DNA of 64,000 nucleotides from Moraxella sp. ZY210820 (GTDB taxonomy: Bacteria; Pseudomonadota; Gammaproteobacteria; Pseudomonadales; Moraxellaceae): assembly GCF_030674635.1 (NCBI RefSeq), contig NZ_CP089978.1:2046001-2110000 (forward strand). The letters run 5' to 3'. The notes beneath the pieces were generated by a model, which was given only the letters and a program-made list of their open reading frames with translations, did no database searches and was not told the origin of the DNA. Position numbers and translations under genes: made by a program. This document shows, in pieces, positions 56,081 through 64,000 of the stretch (positions are counted from its first letter, which is position 1; each line of letters begins with the position of its first letter).

Positions 56081-58882
56081 TTAAAACTTAAATTCTAAGG
56101 CTAAACTATAATTTCGCCCCGGTGCAGCAAATCTTGCTCCATTGAGATTACGGTCTTGATTGACAGCATTGACTGATGATTGACGTACACTTTCCCAAGT
56201 GCTGTATTTATAATCAAATAAATTATAAACACCTGCACGCACAGTTGCATATTTACCTAGATTTGCATAGGCAGATACATCATGTGTGTACCATGAACGA
56301 GTGAGAACAGCAGGAATATCTTGCGTTAATGCCCCTACTTGACGTAGGCTATTGACTTCATCATTCTCTTTAGCTTTGGAGTAAGTGAGTAACCAATTGA
56401 CACCCCATTGTTGATTTGGTGCATCATAGCCCATACCAAATACATAACGTGCAGGTTGAATCGCATCTAACACAGGTGCATTGGTCGTATTGGTATAACC
56501 TGCTTTGGTTTCACGGTCTTTGATTTTAGTGTGATTATACGCAAAGGTTGTATATAATCCATCAGTCAGTGGCGATAACCATTTTTGTTGTGCAAGCCAT
56601 GTCTGTTGCAATAATGGTTGCCATTCTACACGCCCTGTGAGTGAGAGCCCATGTAAATTGACATTTTGAATATTATAAAAACCAGCAGTATCGAATTTTC
56701 CTGCAATCGATGCACGAGTGATTAAATCACGATAACGATTATTAAAATAACTGGCTTCAATATCTACACCATCAAAGTCTAAAACAAGACCTAATTCTTG
56801 ATTTAATGATTTTTCTGCTTTTAAATTTTGATTATTTTTAGTTAAACCGTCTCGTACACCATATAACTCATAAAATGCAGGGACTCTAAATCCATTGGAA
56901 ATACGATATAATAAATTTAAATGTTCCATTGGTTTAATCACTAAACCTGTATTCCATGACCAATTTTGATAATCACCTGTTTTAGTCAATTCATCATTTG
57001 CTTTAAATCGGTATTTATCAAAACGTAAACCCACCCCCAAATCTAAATATTGATTTAGTTGGATTTTATCATTTAATGCCATAAAATAATTATGCCCATC
57101 AATATTACGAGTACGACAATCTAATTCATGATTTGACGCACTACCATCATACGTACATAATTCTTTGTGATATAATTCAACAGGTTTACGACTGTAAATA
57201 TAAGGCTTTTCAAAACTTCCATTTCGCCCATCGATATCAAGATTTTCATAACCACCTGTGGCATAACTATTTAAATGACTTCTTTTCTCCAACTGTGAAC
57301 GGAATTTATCAAAGCCAGCTAAAGCAGTTAAATGATGTGTAGTTTGTCCCCAATATAACGCTTTGTCCCATTTTAATTGTAATAATTGATGTTGTTCCTG
57401 ATAAACATTATTTTCTGCATGATACGCTGACCATGGTTTATCAATCGATGGACGACAATGTTTATCTGCAATAGGATATAATGAACAATGATTTTTTGAC
57501 ATTAAACTATCTAAACTAATTTTTTGGTGATTAAAACTGATATTAATTTTATCTGCCCAAGTTGCTTGTTCAGGTTGATAATCATAATTTAAACCAAAAC
57601 GTGTTTTTTTGTGATGTTCATCATAATATCGAGCTTTAGTATATGCATAGCTATAAGGTAATAAACCATTGTTATGGACTAAGCCTGTTAAAATGGGTGC
57701 ATTGGGTTCATACAAACCACTCACTGACGAATTTATATTAATATCATCGACAGTAAAATAAGCAGGTTCAGTCATATCACGAATATCGTATTGTTGTTTG
57801 GTATGTTCTGCCACTGCCTCAATACGATGTTCAGGTGTAAATTGATAAATTCCTTTTAAAAATAAAGAATTACTCTCATAGTCCATAGGGTTTGGAGTGA
57901 TTCCATCTTTACCTGTATAATCTTTCGCCGAAACAGTAACATCTTGATAATTCATTTTTTCATACTGTTGGCGTTCTTCTGCGGTTAAGCCTGCGAGTTT
58001 ACTGTCGGATAAAAAACGTTCATGTTTGAGGTTAGGTAATACTTGAGCAGAGGGGGGTTGCCCTGTACAATCTTTATTTGGGCAATTATCTTCAATTAAA
58101 AAATAATTACGATTCCGAGTATTGGCACGGCGGAACAAATCCCATTCATCAACATACCCCGTTAATGGACGATAACTAAATTGCAAATCATCGACTGCTT
58201 TATGACTTTGCGTTTCTTTCCCTTTGCGATGGGTAAAAATTGCTAAGCCCTCAAATTTGTCAATTTTTCCTGCAGTTGCGATAGAATTTATCCATTGTTC
58301 ATTTTTACTACTATAAGCAGATTTGGTTTGTACTCCCCAAGGTTTATTATCTTGGAGAATATCATCAGGATTTTTGGTACGAAAACCGACCGCACCACCT
58401 AATGCACCATTACCATATTCAGCTGAACTTGCCCCTTTACTCAGTTCCACCGAACGAATATTTTCAAATTCAATTTCATTGATTGAACCACCATTGGCTC
58501 CAGAAAGTACATAACCTTGTGAATTTGATTGCATTACATAAGATTGAGCCTGTGGTACACCATCAACAAAAACCCCCACACGGTTTTTATCTACCCCACG
58601 AATGGCATAACCACTGCTTGCTCCACGCCCTTGTTCCACCACCGAAATCCCCGGGTCATAGCGTGTTAAATCACGAATATTGAGAATTTGTTTTTCGCTG
58701 ATGTCTTTGGCAGATTTGTGTACTTTACCTAAACCTGTAATTTCATTTTCAGTTTTAGGATTTTCTCGCTCTGCAATTACTTCAATTGTAGGTAAAATCT
58801 CATCTTGAGCAATGGCAGGTACAGTATATAAACAGCTCAATATACTTAACCATAATACATGTGTTTTGAATTTTTTAACCAT
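56081..58882 (-). CDS. TbpA/LbpA-like TonB-dependent receptor
   Basis: The 933-residue protein has a signal peptide (cleavage after PAIA, near residue 26), a TonB box region (LPTIEVIAER) and the plug with LTRYDPGISVVEQGRGASSG, YAIRGVDKNRVGVFVDGVPQ and KGASSAEYGNGALGGAVGF. This plug is characteristic of the transferrin/lactoferrin/hemoglobin receptor class. A 22-strand barrel follows and ends in aromatic ALEFKF. The ATG at 58882 is preceded by GGGG; a codon at 58915 is rejected. It is downstream of a TbpB-like lipoprotein and Slam gene, so the three form one uptake unit. The ligand (transferrin-like, hemoglobin or hemophore) is not readable. Confidence 0.88.
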   Translation of the reverse strand: MVKKFKTHVLWLSILSCLYTVPAIAQDEILPTIEVIAERENPKTENEITGLGKVHKSAKDISEKQILNIRDLTRYDPGISVVEQGRGASSGYAIRGVDKNRVGVFVDGVPQAQSYVMQSNSQGYVLSGANGGSINEIEFENIRSVELSKGASSAEYGNGALGGAVGFRTKNPDDILQDNKPWGVQTKSAYSSKNEQWINSIATAGKIDKFEGLAIFTHRKGKETQSHKAVDDLQFSYRPLTGYVDEWDLFRRANTRNRNYFLIEDNCPNKDCTGQPPSAQVLPNLKHERFLSDSKLAGLTAEERQQYEKMNYQDVTVSAKDYTGKDGITPNPMDYESNSLFLKGIYQFTPEHRIEAVAEHTKQQYDIRDMTEPAYFTVDDININSSVSGLYEPNAPILTGLVHNNGLLPYSYAYTKARYYDEHHKKTRFGLNYDYQPEQATWADKINISFNHQKISLDSLMSKNHCSLYPIADKHCRPSIDKPWSAYHAENNVYQEQHQLLQLKWDKALYWGQTTHHLTALAGFDKFRSQLEKRSHLNSYATGGYENLDIDGRNGSFEKPYIYSRKPVELYHKELCTYDGSASNHELDCRTRNIDGHNYFMALNDKIQLNQYLDLGVGLRFDKYRFKANDELTKTGDYQNWSWNTGLVIKPMEHLNLLYRISNGFRVPAFYELYGVRDGLTKNNQNLKAEKSLNQELGLVLDFDGVDIEASYFNNRYRDLITRASIAGKFDTAGFYNIQNVNLHGLSLTGRVEWQPLLQQTWLAQQKWLSPLTDGLYTTFAYNHTKIKDRETKAGYTNTTNAPVLDAIQPARYVFGMGYDAPNQQWGVNWLLTYSKAKENDEVNSLRQVGALTQDIPAVLTRSWYTHDVSAYANLGKYATVRAGVYNLFDYKYSTWESVRQSSVNAVNQDRNLNGARFAAPGRNYSLALEFKF

Positions 58883-58964
58883 ATTAAAACCCCATTTATA
58901 TAAAACTAAAGCCAAGTTTCACAAGCCGAAAAACTTGGCTAGAATGATTGATGATAGCCATTAA

Positions 58965-60755
58965 TTATGGTTGCTCAACTTGACGTTTTGCACCAAAAGC
59001 CCCTGCGATTTTGTCTTTTCCATCTTGATTGCTAAAGAATGTTCCACCAACTTCTTGAGCATTTGGACCATAAAATGCACCATCAACTTTAGCATCTAAA
59101 TGTAAAATTGGTGGTGAACCTGTACTTTTTGGATCAGTATTAATGCCATTTGGATTGGTTTTTGCTGAACCTGTAAAACCATTTTTATCAATTTTACCTG
59201 TGAGATTGAGTGCAGGAGAGGTCGCATCTTGAGCATATAAACTGCCTACAAAGGATTTATCGTCAAAATTAAAGGTCAATTCAGCACGATTTTTATCTGT
59301 ACCGCCTGTACTTGGATTCCATGAATGTTGTCCATCTGCGGTGATAGCCGTTGCGTCCCAATGCCCTTTATATTGAACACTACCTGTGTGTGCTTCAACT
59401 TTGGCAACTGGAGTGCGTTCACCAGTTAGGAAATAATACAAACTTTCATTAGTAAACCAATGCGTACCAAATTTCACATAATCTAAATTACTACAACAAG
59501 GGCTAATATTGAGTTCTTTATCACTAACATTATATTTGAGTGGGTCAGTGGCATTTGCTCCTGCTGTTGGTAATAATGAAAAGACTTTACCATTGATAAC
59601 CAATTGTGTAGCATTGCCAAAACTATCTAACTTTTGTTCTTTAAGCGTTGCAGTTTTAGCATCTGCTTGAATTTGACGAGCATCAAATAGCGTATCGGTA
59701 TCAGCTAATTTACCATCTTGTGTTTGCTGACGGGCAGAGAATACGGCGAAGAGAGAATTATCATCAGCTAAAAATTTTCCTGTCAATTCTTCAGCATTGT
59801 CGCCATAAAAACCACCTTCTAGTTGGTTTGTAGCATTGGCTTTAAAAAATTGCTCATCGGTTTTATTTGCTGTTGCGGAGCCTCTAAAGCGGTTTCCATG
59901 AATTTTGGCATCAACTTTATATAAAGTATCAATCTCTTGTTCGGTGGTGTTGCGGTTGATATAGCCATTGCGTTTTAAATCGCCTGTAACGGTTTTATCG
60001 TTAAAATTCACAGTAAATTCAGAGCTATAACCTATACCTGCTGGCTTTCCATCATGCTCTTTGATGCTGACATTGACCTCTTCCTTACTAATACTATCAT
60101 AAGACGTATAACCGCTAGTGTTACCTAAACCTTTACGTCCTGCATCATTCACTGCATTGGTGGTAAAGTCCCAATAACCTTTATAAATTAAGTTGGCATT
60201 TTCAGTTGGTAAAGCAGTTGATGGGTTTTGTCCTTGATAAAATAGATAACCATAATTCCCCATCGTACGACCTGTTGGTGCAAATATGGTTTTGCCAGAG
60301 TCTTGTAAGAAATAACCAGAACGTACAAATTTTAATTCATTACGCTGGGTGGCTAAGTTACCTTGTGCATAATGTGTATGGGCAGAGTTGTCTATTTTAT
60401 CATCATTAAAAACAGTTTCTAAATCCGTTTTAAAATCTGCACTGATGGTTTTAATATCAGCTTGACTTAAATCTTTTTGTGTTTCTGGTGTAACATTTCG
60501 TCCCCCAGCAATACGGCGTGGAATAAAAACGGATTGCCCTGTACTTGGTTGCATAAAATCGTTGAGCTGTTCTTCACTAGGACGTTTGTCTGATGTATCA
60601 TCAACCAATGTTGGTTGTTTTGGTGTACTTGGATTAGTTGGAATGACAGTTGGTTTTGTCGCAGTATCTACACCAAAACTACCACCACCGCCACAAGCAG
60701 TGAGCAATAACATGGCACTAGAGATACAAATTGCTAAATAATGACGTTGTTTCAT
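58965..60755 (-). CDS. TbpB-like surface lipoprotein (bilobed)
   Basis: The 596-residue protein has a lipoprotein signal peptide with lipobox LLTAC (lipidated Cys near residue 21), then GGGGSFG and a low-complexity anchor. Two similar lobes follow, each ending in a TbpB-type barrel: EGGFYGDNAEELTGKFLADD with FAVFSARQ, and DGAFYGPNAQEVGGTFFSN with IAGAFGAKRQ. Such proteins bind a host iron or heme carrier and hand it to the receptor. It lies 82 bp upstream of the receptor gene and is exported by Slam, encoded upstream. Confidence 0.88.
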   Translation of the reverse strand: MKQRHYLAICISSAMLLLTACGGGGSFGVDTATKPTVIPTNPSTPKQPTLVDDTSDKRPSEEQLNDFMQPSTGQSVFIPRRIAGGRNVTPETQKDLSQADIKTISADFKTDLETVFNDDKIDNSAHTHYAQGNLATQRNELKFVRSGYFLQDSGKTIFAPTGRTMGNYGYLFYQGQNPSTALPTENANLIYKGYWDFTTNAVNDAGRKGLGNTSGYTSYDSISKEEVNVSIKEHDGKPAGIGYSSEFTVNFNDKTVTGDLKRNGYINRNTTEQEIDTLYKVDAKIHGNRFRGSATANKTDEQFFKANATNQLEGGFYGDNAEELTGKFLADDNSLFAVFSARQQTQDGKLADTDTLFDARQIQADAKTATLKEQKLDSFGNATQLVINGKVFSLLPTAGANATDPLKYNVSDKELNISPCCSNLDYVKFGTHWFTNESLYYFLTGERTPVAKVEAHTGSVQYKGHWDATAITADGQHSWNPSTGGTDKNRAELTFNFDDKSFVGSLYAQDATSPALNLTGKIDKNGFTGSAKTNPNGINTDPKSTGSPPILHLDAKVDGAFYGPNAQEVGGTFFSNQDGKDKIAGAFGAKRQVEQP

Positions 60756-60838
60756 GTGTAATCTCTATCGAAAATGTAAATAAAAATGTAAAACATTACG
60801 TTATTTTACATAAACAACATACTTATGTAAACACAAAT

Positions 60839-60857
60839 GCTAATAATTATTATTTGA
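60839..60857. promoter_or_regulatory. Weak Fur-box-like site upstream of the TbpB-like gene
   Basis: GCTAATAATTATTATTTGA matches the Fur consensus at 12 of 19 positions. It lies about 85 bp before the lipoprotein ATG, in a 248-bp gap after the Slam gene. Functional context supports iron control, but the match is weak. Confidence 0.35.
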
Positions 60858-61003
60858 TAAAGTAATGTATTCTTATTATTTATCGATAATTTCAATTATG
60901 ACTATCTGTTTTTAATATTCACATCATTTTATTTTATATATTTATGCAAATGATTAAAAATAAATATCATTATAATGTATGCTGATAAGTATCGAAACCT
61001 AGA

Positions 61004-62461
61004 TTAAAAATGTTTCGCAAATTCGATAAAAACTTTTTGTTTATCATAATCATAGAGTGCTATATTACTATCAACTTTTTGATATTGCCACGTCAAACGT
61101 GGGCTGATACCATGCCATTGTAATTTTTGATGCCCTAGACTTAAACTCGCACCATAATCGTGGCTATGTTGTTTGATATTAAAAATTGGCATTGCTCCTT
61201 GATATTTTCGCTGTGCATAGTTGATAGCAAAATAGCTATTGATACCAGATTGCCATTGTTGCCCAACGCCTAGACGTATACCATGTCGTTGAAAACTGTC
61301 ATCGGAATCTTGAGTTTTTACCTGCTGATAGTCGATTGCTGTATAATAATAACGTTGTGGATTGGCAAAATATGTGCTTGATAATGCCACATATTGTCCA
61401 TGCCCATTGAGGTGTGGTCGAGTACGATAATTATTTTGGGCAAATTCTGTATGTAATCCGAGCAATAATTTGTCAGTTAAGGCGTGTTTTGCCTCTAAAC
61501 TGATGCCGTGACTTTTAGAAAATGCCTTAAGTTGATGTTGTTGCGGATTTCCTCCAGCATACCAATTCTGTTCATAAAATGGTAAAACAAGCACACTAGA
61601 GCGAGGATAATATTTTCCTAAACCTACATTGATACGAGCATTAACATCATTATAATGTGAGCTATCCCAATAATATTTTCCATATGTTTGCCAACGATGT
61701 TCGAGAAAAAATCCTTGATTTAACTGATATTTTTTTTGTGTGCTCAATGCAAATTGTACGCCGTGAGCGGATTGTTGTTGTTGTGCTGTCCAGTGGGCAT
61801 TAATATTTGGATTATTTGGAGCATTGTTGATATTTTTATCACGCATATAGGTTAAATCAGTTGAAAATTGCCAACGTTGGCGTTGTTTCAGTTGTGCAAG
61901 ATGCTGTTCAACCGCCTGTTTGAGTGCTGGTGCAAGCTGTTGATTTGCTAAAATCTGTTCAAATTGCTGTTGAGCTTCTAAATAATGTTGTTGTTTTAAT
62001 AAAACCAATGCCAAACGCAAACGTAATAAATCATACTGTGGATATTTTTCCAAAATCTGTTGATAACTATGGATTGCCTCAAGATAACGTTGTTGATGTT
62101 CAGCCTTGACAGCATTTGCCCAAGTGAGTAGATTATCATCGATATATTGTTTATCTAATTTTTGATATAAATCAAGTAAATAAATACTATTTTCCACATG
62201 ATGATAAGTCAATGCTGATAATAATGTGTGTTGTAATAGAGCAGGTTGTTGTAATAATTGCTGTTCATCAAGATGAATTTGTTGGCTTGATGTCGTTGCT
62301 ATAGACACTGTAGGTGTCATTTCTGTATTGGGCAAAGTATCGTATTGTTGTAGTTTTTCATCTTGCAAACGGCGGTCGTCTAGCTGAGATAGAGTTTGAG
62401 CAGATACATTTAATGAAAATTGCAATGTACTGATTAAAATAAATAAATTAATTTTTTTCAT
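61004..62461 (-). CDS. Surface lipoprotein assembly modifier (Slam)
   Basis: The 485-residue protein has a signal peptide (cleavage after SLNVSA). An N-terminal periplasmic TPR region (about 80-195, e.g. AIHSYQQILEKYPQYDLLRL and EAQQQFEQILANQQLAPAL) follows. A C-terminal 14-strand barrel (about 200-485) ends in VFIEFAKHF, the DUF560/PF04575 layout that defines Slam. Slam carries lipoproteins such as TbpB across the outer membrane to the surface. Its gene lies 248 bp upstream of the TbpB-like gene on the same strand, so the substrate is probably that lipoprotein. Confidence 0.85.
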   Translation of the reverse strand: MKKINLFILISTLQFSLNVSAQTLSQLDDRRLQDEKLQQYDTLPNTEMTPTVSIATTSSQQIHLDEQQLLQQPALLQHTLLSALTYHHVENSIYLLDLYQKLDKQYIDDNLLTWANAVKAEHQQRYLEAIHSYQQILEKYPQYDLLRLRLALVLLKQQHYLEAQQQFEQILANQQLAPALKQAVEQHLAQLKQRQRWQFSTDLTYMRDKNINNAPNNPNINAHWTAQQQQSAHGVQFALSTQKKYQLNQGFFLEHRWQTYGKYYWDSSHYNDVNARINVGLGKYYPRSSVLVLPFYEQNWYAGGNPQQHQLKAFSKSHGISLEAKHALTDKLLLGLHTEFAQNNYRTRPHLNGHGQYVALSSTYFANPQRYYYTAIDYQQVKTQDSDDSFQRHGIRLGVGQQWQSGINSYFAINYAQRKYQGAMPIFNIKQHSHDYGASLSLGHQKLQWHGISPRLTWQYQKVDSNIALYDYDKQKVFIEFAKHF

Positions 62462-62552
62462 AGATACAATACTTTTAAATGTAAAATATAATCATTTATG
62501 ATAATATATTTGATTATAAGTATCAATCCAAAAACTCAGAATATTCATCATC

Positions 62553-62593
62553 AAAAAAGTATGCCAAAAAGATTGACTCTCCTAGCATACTTT
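62553..62593 (-). terminator. Terminator after galE
   Basis: AAAGTATGC (62556-62564) and its complement (62585-62593) form a 9-bp perfect stem with a 20-nt loop. On the minus strand it runs into TTTTTT. It separates galE from the Slam operon. Confidence 0.75.
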
Positions 62594-62611
62594 ATAATTT
62601 CAATTTCTAAA

Positions 62612-63631
62612 CTATTCACGATAACCATTCGGATTATTTTTTTGCCAATTCCAGCTATCACGCAACATTTCTGTTAAGCCAAATTGAGCTTGCCAGTTGA
62701 GTTCATCTTTGGCACGTTGTGGATTAGCAAAAGAAATCGCCACATCGCCTGCACGGCGTGGAGCAAATTCAAATGGAATTTCAACACCATTCACTTGCTC
62801 AAAAGTATTTTTGATTTGTAACACAGAATAGCCATTGCCAGTACCGATATTCCATGCACGGCAACCGCTATGTTGCAAACGATAATTTAACGCAAACAAA
62901 TGAGCATTTGCCAAATCCACAACATGAATATAATCACGCACGCCCGTACCATCTTCCGTTGGATAATCATGACCATAAATCGATAATTTTTCACGGCGAC
63001 CTACAGCCACTTGTGTTACATAAGGCATTAAATTATTTGGAATATCTTGCGGGTCTTCACCAATTTGTCCACTGGCATGAGCCCCAACTGGATTAAAATA
63101 TCGCAATAATGCCACTGACCAACGCTCATCAGTCTGTGCGGTTTTTTGTAAAATTTGCTCACAAATCAACTTAGTATAGCCATAATTATTACTTGGCATA
63201 CCTGTTGGCATATCTTCATTCAGTGGTGAAATATTCGCTTCATCATACACTGTTGCTGATGAACTAAATACAATAGTATAAACCCCTGCACGTTGCATGG
63301 CTTTCACTAATTGCACCGTACCAGAAATATTATTTTCAAAATAAATCAACGGTTTTTGCTGACTTTCGCCCACTGCTTTTAAACCTGCAAAATGAATCAC
63401 CGCATCTATTTTGTGTTTTTGGAAAATATCATCCAATAATTCAGCATCTAAAATATCGCCACGCACAAATGTTAGCGTTTTGCCTGTAATCTGTTCTACA
63501 CGTTGTAATGACACCTCACTACTATTGGATAAATTATCCACCACAACCACATCATGCCCTGCGTTTAATAATTCTACGCAAGTATGCGAGCCAATATAAC
63601 CCGCTCCACCTGTGACTAAAATATTAGCCAT
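62612..63631 (-). CDS. galE: UDP-glucose 4-epimerase
   Basis: The 339-residue extended SDR starts [20 protein letters not shown] (NAD-binding GxxGxxG). It has the catalytic Ser/Tyr/Lys in FSSSATVY and [14 protein letters not shown] and the sugar-binding [12 protein letters not shown]. It interconverts UDP-glucose and UDP-galactose for surface polysaccharides. Its start overlaps the pgi stop by 8 bp, matching the pgi-galE end of the Acinetobacter capsule (K) locus. Confidence 0.96.
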   Translation of the reverse strand: MANILVTGGAGYIGSHTCVELLNAGHDVVVVDNLSNSSEVSLQRVEQITGKTLTFVRGDILDAELLDDIFQKHKIDAVIHFAGLKAVGESQQKPLIYFENNISGTVQLVKAMQRAGVYTIVFSSSATVYDEANISPLNEDMPTGMPSNNYGYTKLICEQILQKTAQTDERWSVALLRYFNPVGAHASGQIGEDPQDIPNNLMPYVTQVAVGRREKLSIYGHDYPTEDGTGVRDYIHVVDLANAHLFALNYRLQHSGCRAWNIGTGNGYSVLQIKNTFEQVNGVEIPFEFAPRRAGDVAISFANPQRAKDELNWQAQFGLTEMLRDSWNWQKNNPNGYRE

Positions 63632-64000
63632 GACTTTTCTCCAAAAATAATTTTAATAAGCCTTGTGTTGAGCTATCTAATGCGGATAAATCATCGTGCG
63701 TGCGGTTTAAAATCGGTAAAATTTGATTGGCGATTTCTTTACCTTTTTCCACGCCCCATTGGTCAAATGGATTGATATTCCACATCACCGATTGTACAAA
63801 CACTTTATGTTCATACAAGGCAATCAACATTCCCAAACTATATGGATTTAACTCTTTTAATAAAATGGTACTACTTGGTTGATTACCTGCATATTGTTTA
63901 TATTCTGGCAAGTTCCGCAACTCATTGGCATCGAGTGCCTGATTACCAAAAGCCAATAAACGAGATTGAGCCAAACAATTTGAAATGGCTAAGTGATGTT
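63624..64000 (-). CDS. pgi: Glucose-6-phosphate isomerase, C-terminal part (partial)
   Basis: The open frame enters from the right edge, so the apparent TTG start at 63974 is internal. About 125 C-terminal residues are visible, including [38 protein letters not shown] and the pgi signature region [20 protein letters not shown]. It interconverts glucose-6-phosphate and fructose-6-phosphate. It is coupled to galE by an 8-bp overlap. The order pgi-galE is typical of Acinetobacter capsule loci. Confidence 0.96.
   Translation of the reverse strand, partial: HHLAISNCLAQSRLLAFGNQALDANELRNLPEYKQYAGNQPSSTILLKELNPYSLGMLIALYEHKVFVQSVMWNINPFDQWGVEKGKEIANQILPILNRTHDDLSALDSSTQGLLKLFLEKSHG

Noticed and set aside
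1..64000. tRNA, rRNA or CRISPR loci
   Set aside because: No cloverleaf-like GGTTCGAATCC segments with CCA ends, no rRNA-like conserved stretches and no short spaced repeats were seen while reading both strands.

Overview
The window is an AT-rich chromosomal segment of a Moraxellaceae bacterium, closest in protein sequence and gene order to Acinetobacter. The ribosomal proteins and RNA polymerase alpha subunit read as Acinetobacter-type. The order argH / algZ-algR-hemC-hemD-hemX-hemY, the tig-clpP-clpX cluster and a GacS/BarA-type hybrid kinase point to Gammaproteobacteria (Pseudomonadales). No rRNA, tRNA or CRISPR array was seen.

Layout. 1-13.9 kb: the end of a patatin-like gene, then the complete S10-spc-alpha ribosomal super-operon on the minus strand, including the two genes rpmJ and rpmD that are shorter than 60 codons. 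Good sigma-70 promoters lie ahead of rpsJ and rplN. 14.3-20.7 kb: metC, then an accessory patch holding a small antitoxin-like ORF, a very unusual protein with three GIY-YIG-like domains and a C-terminal membrane anchor, an EamA transporter cut by a decayed IS4-family element, and gph. 20.8-28.4 kb: a small bS21-like protein and a membrane-lipid/redox block (PAP2 phosphatase, YfcH-like SDR, glycine-rich membrane proteins, fatty acid desaturase, two DCC-family proteins). Next come a VapB antitoxin with a truncated VapC, a GbsR/MarR-type regulator and a tail-anchored FHA protein. A 20-bp palindrome recurs ahead of the desaturase, a DCC gene, a membrane-protein gene and gbsR itself. It overlaps the -35 box of gbsR, so this looks like an autoregulated local regulon.

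28.4-35.8 kb: heme synthesis (hemC-D-X-Y) with the AlgZ/AlgR two-component pair, divergent from argH and yggX. 35.8-43.9 kb: a TonB-dependent receptor with a Fur-like site, a divergent aldehyde dehydrogenase / iron-type alcohol dehydrogenase pair, a nitrilase-family amidase, pncB and a secreted protein. 44-49.7 kb: corA, dgkA, clpX, clpP, tig and a glutathione transferase. 49.7-54.7 kb: three tandem paralogous secreted proteins resembling surface-adhesin protein E, one with a long lysine/alanine/threonine-rich tail, and the hybrid kinase. 55-62.5 kb: a DUF4198 protein and a Slam / TbpB-like lipoprotein / TbpA-like receptor cluster, that is, a surface-lipoprotein-dependent iron or heme capture system. 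62.6-64 kb: galE and the end of pgi.

Mobile and repeat DNA: a 114-bp palindromic MITE-like element is present in three full copies plus one decayed copy. Two of these form a perfect inverted repeat of about 121 bp around the vapB-gbsR-FHA segment. The most interesting items are the duplicated GIY-YIG membrane protein with its fossil internal ribosome binding site, the GbsR palindrome regulon, and the inverted repeats that flank its regulator.
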